DNA of 10,622 nt from positions 1 through 10,622 of the forward strand of contig JAFVTB010000021.1 of the NCBI GenBank assembly GCA_017503445.1, in the 5' to 3' direction. This document shows positions 1 to 7,161 of the stretch, in pieces (position 1 is the first letter of the stretch; every line of letters starts with the position of its first letter). The position numbers and the translations under genes are program-made. The notes beneath the pieces are model-generated. The model saw only the letters and a list, made by a program, of their open reading frames with translations, was not told where the DNA came from and made no database searches. The stretch is from Clostridia bacterium. Its GTDB lineage: Bacteria; Bacillota; Clostridia; Christensenellales; UBA1242.

Positions 1-1
1 C

Positions 2-703
2 GTGCGTGGGCTTTTTAAGTGGCTTTTTAAGAAAAATTTGATTGAAAGCGATGCCGCCGCAAAAGTTGACACACCAAAAAAACACGAAAAGCCGATTATC
101 CGCCTTGAAAGCGCCGAAGTGGTGAAAATTTTGGACACCACAGAAGATGGAAGCGTGCAAATGAGTAGGCGCCAAGCAAAATACCTTCAAAACACTTCTG
201 CGCGCGACACAGCAATCATCACCCTTTTTCTTTCAACAGGGATACGCGTAAGCGAACTTGTGGGGCTTGATGTGAAAGATTTTGATTTCAAAAACAACGC
301 GTTTAAAATCACGCGCAAAGGCGGAAGCCAAACAATTCTTTACTTCACCGACGAAACAAAAGCGGCGCTTTTAAAGTGGCTGGAGATCAGAAACAACAGC
401 GGCGTGCCAGAAGATGAAAACGCCATGTTCACTTCCCTGCAAAAAAAGCGCCTGACGGTGCGCGCAGTGGAATACGTTGTGAAAAAATATGCCAAGTTTG
501 TCAACCCATTAAAAAAGATTTCACCGCACAAACTGCGGTCAACCTTTGGCACAAATCTTTATCGCAAAACGGGTGATATATATATGGTGGCAGATGTTTT
601 GGGACATAAAGACATCAACATCACAAAGCGGCACTATGCAGCCATTGCGGAAGATTCCAAAAAAACCGCCGCACAAATAATAAAACTTCGCGAAAATAAA
701 TAA
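2..703 (+). CDS. Xer-type tyrosine recombinase, N-terminally cut by window edge
   Basis: Site-specific DNA recombinase of the tyrosine integrase family, probably a cellular Xer enzyme that resolves chromosome dimers. All catalytic positions are visible (numbering from the first in-window GTG): Arg82 in GIRVSELVGL, Lys106 in RKGG, His176-x-x-Arg179 in HKLRS, His202 in GHKD and nucleophile Tyr212 in KRHYA. Residues 1-30 look like the tail of the SAM-like core-binding domain, so about 75-100 residues probably lie upstream; the GTG at base 2 is only the first codon seen, not a supported start. About 25 residues sit between the start of the catalytic domain and the RDTAII helix, including SVQMSRRQAKY. 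I associate this with a clostridial chromosomal recombinase family (from memory). No phage or integrase context is present. The gene converges on miaA. XerC, XerD and XerS naming cannot be separated here. Confidence 0.9.
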   Translation: MRGLFKWLFKKNLIESDAAAKVDTPKKHEKPIIRLESAEVVKILDTTEDGSVQMSRRQAKYLQNTSARDTAIITLFLSTGIRVSELVGLDVKDFDFKNNAFKITRKGGSQTILYFTDETKAALLKWLEIRNNSGVPEDENAMFTSLQKKRLTVRAVEYVVKKYAKFVNPLKKISPHKLRSTFGTNLYRKTGDIYMVADVLGHKDINITKRHYAAIAEDSKKTAAQIIKLRENK

Positions 704-731
704 AAAATGCAATTTTGCATTTTTTTATTTT
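702..731. terminator. Bidirectional intrinsic terminator between recombinase and miaA
   Basis: A perfect stem, AAAAAATGCAA (702-712) paired with TTGCATTTTTT (715-725), is flanked by an A-run on the left and a long T-rich tract on the right. On the plus strand it is followed by T-rich sequence to about 740; on the minus strand the complement of the A-run gives a T-tract. It lies exactly between the stop of the recombinase and the stop of miaA, so it can end both convergent transcripts. The stem core is short and AT-rich, so strength is uncertain. Confidence 0.75.
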
Positions 732-1472
732 TTATTTTAAACAACTTTTTATTTTTTCCAAATTTTGTTGCCAAGGGTTTTCTGCATCAAGCCATACAAG
801 GTCTGTCAGGCTGCGGAGCCACGTGAGTTGGCGTTTGGCAAAATTGCGGCTGTGTTGTTTGATTTTGTCCACCGCTTCATCAAAGGTCATTTCGCCGGCA
901 ATATGCGCCAAAAATTCGCGATATCCAATGCTTTTGCCCGCCTGCATTTCGGCGGTCAGGCCTTTGGCTTGCAGCGCCCTCACTTCTTCAAAAAACCCAT
1001 TTTTAATCATAACATCAACGCGCGCGTTTATGCGGGCATAAAGTTTTTCGCGGCTTTGAATATTCAAGGCAAACAATTTGAAATCAAGCGGAAATTTGCT
1101 TTGATATGGCACATCGTTTTTGCCCGCCTTTTCAAACGCGAAACCTTTGACAAGCGCGGTTACATAAAGATTTGTGCCACCAACAATGATTGGCGTTTTG
1201 CCGCGGGATATAATTTCATCAATTTTTTTGCGGGCATCTTCAGTGAACATAAATGCGTTATACCCTTCATCAAAGTTTTTGATGTCAATAAGGTGATGGG
1301 GAATCCCCTGCATTTCTTCCGCAGTGGATTTTGCAGTGCCGATGTTAAGCCCACGATAAATCTGCGTTGAATCAGCGGAAATGATTTCGCCATTAAGTGC
1401 TTTTGCAAGTTCCACACCCAGCGCGCTTTTGCCAACAGCGGTTGGCCCCAAAAGAACAATAACTTTTTCCAT
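732..1472 (-). CDS. miaA: tRNA dimethylallyltransferase MiaA, lacking the insertion domain
   Basis: Transfers a dimethylallyl group to N6 of A37 in tRNAs reading UNN codons, giving i6A, the substrate of MiaB. Seen: P-loop GPTAVGKS (residues 9-16), ISADSTQIYRG with Asp34-Ser35, GTAK, PHHLIDI, GGTNLY (98-103), SIGYRE and the C-terminal NFAKRQLTWLR. Length is 246 aa against about 300-315 for the family. The missing part lies right after residue ~110 (ALVKG): the insertion ('swinging') domain with its conserved HPND-x-x-R-x-x-RALE region is absent, and sequence resumes at the core (FKLFALNIQSREKLYARI). The frame is open throughout, so this is an in-frame loss. ATG at 1472 is chosen because it overlaps the mutL stop (TGATG) and has AAAAGGAT seven bases upstream; GTG at 1475 is an alternative. 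Last gene of the operon. Family identity is certain; activity without the insertion is not. Confidence 0.93.
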   Translation of the reverse strand: MEKVIVLLGPTAVGKSALGVELAKALNGEIISADSTQIYRGLNIGTAKSTAEEMQGIPHHLIDIKNFDEGYNAFMFTEDARKKIDEIISRGKTPIIVGGTNLYVTALVKGFAFEKAGKNDVPYQSKFPLDFKLFALNIQSREKLYARINARVDVMIKNGFFEEVRALQAKGLTAEMQAGKSIGYREFLAHIAGEMTFDEAVDKIKQHSRNFAKRQLTWLRSLTDLVWLDAENPWQQNLEKIKSCLK

Positions 1473-3337
1473 CACACAATCCTTTTAAACAATTTTTCCA
1501 AATCTTTTTTGGAAATTGTGTGCACAAAAGGGCGACCATGCGGGCAAGTAAGCACTTTGTGATTATCAATGTCATTCAAAAGTGCATCAATATCTTCATC
1601 AGAAAGCTTATCTCCTGCCTTCACCGCGGCCTTGCAAGCGGTATGCGCCAAAAAGTCTTTCAAAAGTTCTTTCTTTGAAAAATTAAAACGATTTTGATTT
1701 GCCTTAATTGCTTCAAAAAACTCATCATATTCAATATCGCGAATCAAAAATGGCACGGCCCGCACGCGGAAAAGATTTTCACCAAATTCTTCCAAGGATA
1801 TTCCAATGCTGGCAAAATCGTCAAGATGCTGGGTGAAAAATTTGGCCTCATCGGTGCTGCATTCAAATGTGTATGGGCTGAGCAGTGATTGCGAAAGAAG
1901 ATTTTCGATTTCAATTTCCAGCAGGAGCTTATCATAAATTTTGCGTTCATGGCAGGCGTGCTGGTCAATCAGCAAAATTTTGTCATCAACTTCCAAAATA
2001 ATATATGTTTTAAACGCCACACCCACAATATTCCAGCGTTTTTTGGGAAGATCAAGCTCAAGCTGCTGTTGCTTTGGGGATTCAACTGGGCGCGCGGGAA
2101 ATGGACTGAAAACCTTTGGCTTGAAATCATATTGAACAGGCGTTGTGTGCATATATGTTTCACCGTCTTCTTCTTCTAAATGCACTTCTTGCAGGCATTG
2201 CGGGCTGGCTTTCAGCACAACATCATCAGCCCGCTGATAACTTATGCCATATCCCTTGCCAACTGTTTCCATTTTGTTCTTGAAATTTTCAAGTGCATCA
2301 AAACTTTTGCCTTTTTGGGAAAGGTCCTTAAAGATTTCATTAAACTTTTTGCTGTGGTTTTTTTCCAGCGCATCTTTCAATGCATTGATAAAAAAACTGT
2401 TGATTTCACGCACATTTTCGTATTTCACTTCTTGCTTGCTTGGGTGGATATTTACATCCACGGTGTCAAAAGGCACCTTAAGATTTAAAAAACAAACGGG
2501 AAAATTGCCATGCATAAGATAATCTTGATATGCAAATTGAATTGCGTTTTCCATATACATATCTTTCACCATTCGCCCATTCAAAAAAGAAACTTGGAAT
2601 GTGCGATTTGGCTTTGTCAAGCTTGGCATACTTGTATAACCCTGTAAGGTGTACTTTCCGCTGGTGAAATCAATTTCAATAAGTCCATCTGCAACATCCT
2701 TGCCATAAATAAGATAAATATTGTCAAAAAGCCCTGTGCCAAGCGTGTTATAAATTAGCATTCCATTCACTTTGTATTGAAATTTAATGTGTGGACAGCC
2801 AATCATAAAGCGTTCAACAATTTTTGTGATATCCTTTTCTTCCACCTTGGGTTTGTTCAGGAATTTTTTACGAGCAGGCGTGTTGAAAAAAATGTTCTTC
2901 ACCACAATTTTTGTACCGGTTTGCGCGGCAGTTTCAGTGGTTTCCAAAATATCGCCACCTGAAATTTTAAGCTTTATGGCGGTGATATCATTTTCAGTTT
3001 TTGTTGTCAATTCCACTTCACTGACGGCGGCAATACTTGCAAGCGCTTCACCACGAAATCCAAGTGTTGCAATGGCGCCAAGATCATCCACCGCTTTGAT
3101 TTTACTGGTGGCATGGGCCTTGAAAGCAAGCGGAGCATCTTCTTTTGCCATCCCGCAGCCATTGTCAGTGATTTCAATGCGCTGGATGCCGCCATCTTCA
3201 ATCTCAATCACAATGCGTGTGGCGCCTGCATCAATAGAATTTTCCACAAGTTCCTTAACAACCGAAGCAGGTTTTTCAACCACTTCACCCGCGGCAATCA
3301 TATTTGCAAGTTTTTTGTCAAGCACGCGAATTTTCAT
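1472..3337 (-). CDS. mutL: DNA mismatch repair protein MutL (endonuclease type)
   Basis: Couples MutS mismatch recognition to strand incision. 621 aa, a normal length. N-terminal GHKL ATPase: KELVENSIDAGA with Glu29 and Asn33, DNGCGM (58-63), GFRGEAL (93-99), NTPARKKFL (~152-160) and NIHPSKQEV (~296-304). A variable linker runs roughly 330-430 and is followed by a dimerization/nuclease domain: DQHACHE (458-464), ACKAAVKAG (567-575) and CPHGRP (598-603), the metal-site motifs of MutL from bacteria without MutH. The last acidic position of the DQHA-x2-E-x4-E motif is Asp469 rather than Glu. QSLLSP (483-488) matches the beta-clamp-binding motif position of Bacillus-type MutL. QLELDL (425-430) in the linker could be a second one, a weaker idea. 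The start is fixed by AAAGGAGGG upstream. It follows mutS by 18 bases and shares one base with the miaA start. Confidence 0.97.
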   Translation of the reverse strand: MKIRVLDKKLANMIAAGEVVEKPASVVKELVENSIDAGATRIVIEIEDGGIQRIEITDNGCGMAKEDAPLAFKAHATSKIKAVDDLGAIATLGFRGEALASIAAVSEVELTTKTENDITAIKLKISGGDILETTETAAQTGTKIVVKNIFFNTPARKKFLNKPKVEEKDITKIVERFMIGCPHIKFQYKVNGMLIYNTLGTGLFDNIYLIYGKDVADGLIEIDFTSGKYTLQGYTSMPSLTKPNRTFQVSFLNGRMVKDMYMENAIQFAYQDYLMHGNFPVCFLNLKVPFDTVDVNIHPSKQEVKYENVREINSFFINALKDALEKNHSKKFNEIFKDLSQKGKSFDALENFKNKMETVGKGYGISYQRADDVVLKASPQCLQEVHLEEEDGETYMHTTPVQYDFKPKVFSPFPARPVESPKQQQLELDLPKKRWNIVGVAFKTYIILEVDDKILLIDQHACHERKIYDKLLLEIEIENLLSQSLLSPYTFECSTDEAKFFTQHLDDFASIGISLEEFGENLFRVRAVPFLIRDIEYDEFFEAIKANQNRFNFSKKELLKDFLAHTACKAAVKAGDKLSDEDIDALLNDIDNHKVLTCPHGRPFVHTISKKDLEKLFKRIV

Positions 3338-3346
3338 AGCTTGCTT

Positions 3347-3358
3347 CCCTCCTTTTTA
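3347..3358 (-). promoter_or_regulatory. mutL ribosome binding site abutting the mutS stop
   Basis: On the minus strand the mutS stop TAA (3358-3356) runs straight into AAAGGAGGG (3355-3347), nine bases before the mutL ATG. This near-consensus Shine-Dalgarno is the strongest in the window. Ribosomes ending mutS would finish on top of it, consistent with coupled MutS and MutL synthesis. Confidence 0.85.
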
Positions 3359-5956
3359 TTTTAATTTTTTTATTATATCCTGTAAAATTTCAAATGCTTC
3401 AAGCGGTGAAATTTTGTTGATATTGATATCCTTTAAAAGATTCACAACTTTCAAATTTTGCATTTGGTTTTCAGTTTGCGCTTGGGCTGGCTGTTGGACA
3501 TTTGTTGTGGCAAGACGCACGTTAAAGTCTTCTTGGGCGATATTGTGGCTGATTTCTTTTGCGCGCTGAATAATTTCTTTTGGAAGCCCCGCAAGATCAG
3601 CCACTTCAATACCAAAACTTCTGTTTGCCCCGCCCCGCACAATCTTGTGAAGAAAGATAATGGAATTGTTAAATTCCTTCACGGCAATTTGATATTTTTT
3701 TATACCTGCAAGCATGCCTTCAAGTTCAGAAAGTTCGTGATAATGGGTTGCAAAAAGCACTTTTGTTTTGCGGGTTGTGAAATATTCCACCACCGCCCAA
3801 GCGATGCTGAGGCCATCAAATGTTGATGTGCCGCGCCCAATCTCATCCAAAATCACCAAACTTTTATCAGTGGCATTGTTCAAGATGTTTGCCATTTCCA
3901 TCATTTCAACCATAAAAGTGCTTTGTCCACTGGCAAGGTCATCACTTGCGCCAACGCGTGTAAAAATGCGGTCGGTTATGGCGATTTCTGCGGATTTGGC
4001 AGGCACAAAACTTCCAATATGTGCCAAAAGTGTGATGATTGCCACCTGGCGCATATATGTGCTTTTGCCCGCCATATTTGGGCCTGTGATAATCAAGATT
4101 TTATCATCAGTTGGGGATAAAAGTGTGTTATTGGCAATAAATTCAGCACTTTTAAGGTTTGCTTCAACAATTGGGTGGCGTCCATCTTCAATTTTGATAT
4201 GTTGCACACTGCTGTTTATGATTGGGCGCACATAGTTATATTTATTTGCCACAAGCGCCAGGGAAATAAGGGAATCAAGTTCGCTTATGGCGCGACTGGT
4301 GGTTTGCAGGGGTTCGATATATCCAAGCATTTGCTCCCTAAACGCCGTGAAAATTTCATATTCAAGTTTTTTGGCCTTTTCGGCACCTGCCAAAACCTCA
4401 TCTTCAAGCATTTTTAATGGATCATTGAAATATCTGTCCATCTTTGCAACGGTTTGTTTTCTGCGATAATCAAATGGCACCTTGGCGGCAAGTTCAGTTG
4501 GCACTTCTATGTAATAACCATAAACTTTGCTGAAACCAATCCTAAGACGATCAATGCCGGTGCGCGCGCGTTCCTGCTCTTCAAGCAAAATCACCTCTTG
4601 CGCAGCGGTTTCTTTGATGTTTCTTTGACGGTCAAGTTCTGCATTAAAACCAATGCTGATATATCCACCATCTTTCAAGTGTGCCGGCACTGTTTCTGCA
4701 ATCACCATTTCAATCATTTTTGCCGCTTCGGATAAATCAGATATCGACGAAACAATTTCCCTAAGTTTTTCACTTTTAACATTTTTAAGTGCGCCTTTGA
4801 TTTCTGGCAAAAGCACAAGTGATTCTTTAAGCGAATTAAAGTCTCGTGGCATTGCCGTTTTCATGCCAATTTTTGATGTAAGCCGCTGGATATCACGCAT
4901 GTTTTTCAAGATAAGCACAAGATTTTCCCTAAGCACAAGGTTTTGATAAAGTTCTTCAACGCCATCAAGGCGAAGATTGATCTCTTGTTCATCAACAAGT
5001 GGTTCATTAATCCATGCCCTAAGCATGCGCGCGCCCATTGCGGTTTTTGTGTAATCAATCACAGAAAGAAGTGTGCCACTTCTGCTTTTTGATCGAATTG
5101 TTTCCATCAGTTCAAGATTTCTGCGGGCAATACTGTCGATAATCATATATTTTGACAAATCAAGTTTTTTGATTTTTTGCATTTGCTTTAAGGCAACTTT
5201 TTGGGTGTCCAACAAATAATCCACAAGTGCGCCCGCAGCAATTGTTGCGGCAGGGCTGTCACCCATTTCAAACACAGAAAGTGCCGTTTGACCAAATTGG
5301 GTTTTCAAACTGTCAACCGCATTTTCATAGATAAAACTTTTTTCAAGATAATTAAACGGCTGCGGGACATCAAAAATTTTGTTTGCCGGCAAATTTTCAA
5401 TCATTTCTTTGGTGTGAAAATTGCAAATGATTTCAGCAGGCATAACTTCAGTGATAACATCATTAAGACGATCATATATGCTTTCATGATATTCCACAGC
5501 AAAAAATTCGCCCGTTGAGATATCGGCATATGCAATGCCAATGGCATCTTTTTGGCGATGGGCGCAAAGAATAAAATTGTTTTTGTTGTCATCCAAAATT
5601 GCTTCGCTTGTCACAGTGCCTGGGGTGATCACACGCACAACGCCGCGTTCAACTGGCCCCCTTGTGGGATCAGTCAGTTGTTCACCAATTGCAACCTTAT
5701 AACCAAGTTTTATAAGTTTGGCAATATAACTTTCCGCCGCATGATATGGAATGCCGCACATTGGTGCCTTTTGATCCCCACCTGCACTTCGCCCTGTCAG
5801 CGTTAAATCCAAAAGCCGTGACACCAAAATTGCATCATCGTCAAACATTTCATAAAAATCCCCAAGCCGCCAAAACAAAATTGCGTCTTGATACTGCAGC
5901 TTAGTTTGGCGATATTGCGCCATCATTTTTGATGTTTTTTCTTTGGTTTGTGACAT
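3356..5956 (-). CDS. mutS: DNA mismatch repair ATPase MutS
   Basis: Recognises base mismatches and small loops and recruits MutL. 866 aa, the usual length for MutS1. Seen in order: the mismatch-reading Phe-x-Glu motif in GDFYEMF (Phe34, Glu36); connector, lever and clamp domains, with the GFSKVYGYYIEV and RRKQT stretches; then the ABC ATPase with Walker A GPNMAGKST, signature-region DDLASGQSTF, Walker B LVILDEIGRGTST and the THYHEL His switch. The C-terminal tail after about residue 800 is Gln-rich and variable and ends in a helix. I see no clear QLSLF-type clamp motif in it. ATG at 5956 is chosen over an in-frame upstream codon at 6004 because AAAAAGGAAG (5972-5963) sits six bases before it and family homology begins after it. 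The first 56 bases overlap the end of miaB. Confidence 0.97.
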   Translation of the reverse strand: MSQTKEKTSKMMAQYRQTKLQYQDAILFWRLGDFYEMFDDDAILVSRLLDLTLTGRSAGGDQKAPMCGIPYHAAESYIAKLIKLGYKVAIGEQLTDPTRGPVERGVVRVITPGTVTSEAILDDNKNNFILCAHRQKDAIGIAYADISTGEFFAVEYHESIYDRLNDVITEVMPAEIICNFHTKEMIENLPANKIFDVPQPFNYLEKSFIYENAVDSLKTQFGQTALSVFEMGDSPAATIAAGALVDYLLDTQKVALKQMQKIKKLDLSKYMIIDSIARRNLELMETIRSKSRSGTLLSVIDYTKTAMGARMLRAWINEPLVDEQEINLRLDGVEELYQNLVLRENLVLILKNMRDIQRLTSKIGMKTAMPRDFNSLKESLVLLPEIKGALKNVKSEKLREIVSSISDLSEAAKMIEMVIAETVPAHLKDGGYISIGFNAELDRQRNIKETAAQEVILLEEQERARTGIDRLRIGFSKVYGYYIEVPTELAAKVPFDYRRKQTVAKMDRYFNDPLKMLEDEVLAGAEKAKKLEYEIFTAFREQMLGYIEPLQTTSRAISELDSLISLALVANKYNYVRPIINSSVQHIKIEDGRHPIVEANLKSAEFIANNTLLSPTDDKILIITGPNMAGKSTYMRQVAIITLLAHIGSFVPAKSAEIAITDRIFTRVGASDDLASGQSTFMVEMMEMANILNNATDKSLVILDEIGRGTSTFDGLSIAWAVVEYFTTRKTKVLFATHYHELSELEGMLAGIKKYQIAVKEFNNSIIFLHKIVRGGANRSFGIEVADLAGLPKEIIQRAKEISHNIAQEDFNVRLATTNVQQPAQAQTENQMQNLKVVNLLKDININKISPLEAFEILQDIIKKLK

Positions 5957-7082
5957 TTTCAACTTCCTTTTTCTTAAATTCCTTTGCGCATGCCAAAACT
6001 TCATTCACGCGCAAGTTTTTGATTTTTTGGTCAATTTGCCCAGCCATTTTGGCGGCGGGCGTGCCTGCACGCGGTGAATACATAAATGCAAAAACATTGT
6101 CATATTGCACATATTTTAACAGCGTGATTGTTTCTTGAAAATCTTCTTCACTTTCATTTGGGAATCCCACAATGATGTCTGTTGAAAGTTTGATGTTTGG
6201 GATTTTTTGCTTGATTTCATCAATAATGCCAAGATATTTTTCACGCGTATACCCTCTGTTCATTGCCCTAAGGATTTTTGAGCTTCCGCTTTGCACAGGC
6301 AAATGAATTTCCTTCAACATTTTATTTTCAGTTTTGATGATGTCAATAACTTCGCTTGAAAAATCTTTCGGGTGCGAAGTCATGAATGTTAGTTTAAAAT
6401 CACCTTCCAGCGCACAAATTTCTTTTAACAATGTGGCAAAATTGCACTGTTTGGTGTCGTTTCCATAACTGTTCACATTTTGCCCAAGAAGTGTGATTTT
6501 TTTATATTTTCCGCTTGAAATAAGCTCTTTAATCTCTGCCAGAATATCTTCTTTGCTTCGGCTTCTTTCGCGCCCGCGAACATAAGGCACAATGCAGTAT
6601 GTGCAAAAGTTGTTGCAACCTTGCATAATGTTCACCCAAGCATTTTCGCCGCTTGTGCGAAATTTGGGCATATCTTCGCCAAGCAAGTTATATTCATCAC
6701 TGTGATACATCTTGTGTTTGCCATTATGATTTTCCAAAAATTGCTTGAACAGATAAAGGTTTGCCGTGCCAAATATAATATCCACAAACGGAAATGTTTT
6801 GTAAACATATTCGGCATTTTCGGCACTTTGCGTCATACAACCGCAAACAGCAATAATTTTGCTTGGATTTTCTTTTTTAAGGCGTTTAAGCGCCCCAATG
6901 TTGCCAAAGGCCCTGTCCTCTGCACCTGCGCGGATGGCACAGGTGTTGAAAACAATCACATCTGCTTCTTCAAGCGAAGTGGCACAAGTGAAACCAAGCC
7001 CCTCTAAAACCCCCGCAAGTTTTTCGCTTTCATGCACATTAAGTTGGCAGCCATAGGTGGTGATATAGTATAATTTTTTCAT
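5901..7082 (-). CDS. miaB: tRNA-2-methylthio-N6-dimethylallyladenosine synthase MiaB, lacking TRAM
   Basis: Radical-SAM methylthiotransferase that converts i6A37 (made by MiaA) to ms2i6A37 in tRNA. The UPF0004 domain carries auxiliary-cluster Cys12, Cys48 and Cys82 (TYGCQLN, FNTCAIR, CGCMTQ). The radical-SAM domain has Cys156, Cys160 and Cys163 (CNNFCTYC), followed by VPYVRGRERSRS, LLGQNVNSYG, MTSHPKD, HLPVQSGS and STDIIVGFP. These motifs favour MiaB over RimO or MtaB. The protein is 393 aa against about 430-450 usual: it stops about 30 residues after the PRAGTPAA motif, so the C-terminal TRAM tRNA-binding domain is absent, and the last 56 bases overlap mutS. The ATG at 7082 is chosen because homology begins there (MKKLYYITTYGC); no Shine-Dalgarno precedes it. 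First gene of the miaB-mutS-mutL-miaA operon. Confidence 0.95.
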   Translation of the reverse strand: MKKLYYITTYGCQLNVHESEKLAGVLEGLGFTCATSLEEADVIVFNTCAIRAGAEDRAFGNIGALKRLKKENPSKIIAVCGCMTQSAENAEYVYKTFPFVDIIFGTANLYLFKQFLENHNGKHKMYHSDEYNLLGEDMPKFRTSGENAWVNIMQGCNNFCTYCIVPYVRGRERSRSKEDILAEIKELISSGKYKKITLLGQNVNSYGNDTKQCNFATLLKEICALEGDFKLTFMTSHPKDFSSEVIDIIKTENKMLKEIHLPVQSGSSKILRAMNRGYTREKYLGIIDEIKQKIPNIKLSTDIIVGFPNESEEDFQETITLLKYVQYDNVFAFMYSPRAGTPAAKMAGQIDQKIKNLRVNEVLACAKEFKKKEVENVTNQRKNIKNDGAISPN

Positions 7083-7161
7083 AGGGGTATGATAGCATAT
7101 TTTGTCAAAAAAATCTAGTGCCAAAAGCATAATTTATTCAATTTATTGCATAATAAATGTG
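7083..7161. promoter_or_regulatory. Divergent promoter region between miaB and the PBP gene
   Basis: This 79-bp AT-rich gap must hold both outward promoters. Minus strand: an extended -10, TGC then TATCAT (7097-7089), lies only six bases before the miaB ATG; the -35 is poor. Plus strand: CATAAT (7149-7154) preceded by TTG lies seven bases before the PBP ATG; a second CATAAT lies at 7128-7133, and a TTGTCA at 7102-7107 is too far from either for a standard spacer. Neither start codon has a Shine-Dalgarno. If these -10 elements are real, both mRNAs would begin at or close to the start codon (leaderless). Elements were picked by eye and are not proven. Confidence 0.45.

Noticed and set aside
2..703. 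Recombinase as the integrase of a mobile element
   Set aside because: No attachment site, phage gene, transposase or terminal repeat is visible nearby and the neighbours are core genes; a chromosomal Xer role fits better, although the upstream side is not visible.
765..1370. Plus-strand 201-codon frame opposite miaA
   Set aside because: Antisense shadow of miaA with no recognisable domain, and it would run through the convergent terminator arrangement.
1472..1474. Mycoplasma-type code with TGA read as Trp
   Set aside because: mutL ends at TGA at the family's normal C-terminus, with miaA starting on it; Trp codons seen are TGG.
2787..3569. Long plus-strand open frame (260 codons) opposite mutL and mutS
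   Set aside because: It lies antisense to two well conserved genes, has low-complexity Ser/Ala/Phe composition and resembles no family; it reflects codon bias of the true strand.
5957..6004. Upstream start of mutS at 6004
   Set aside because: The added 16 residues are not MutS-like and include the Shine-Dalgarno of the ATG at 5956.
7102..7161. Upstream TTG start adding 20 residues to the PBP
   Set aside because: No Shine-Dalgarno, and it would place the start within the divergent promoter region; the ATG at 7162 gives a normal KK-plus-membrane-anchor N-terminus.
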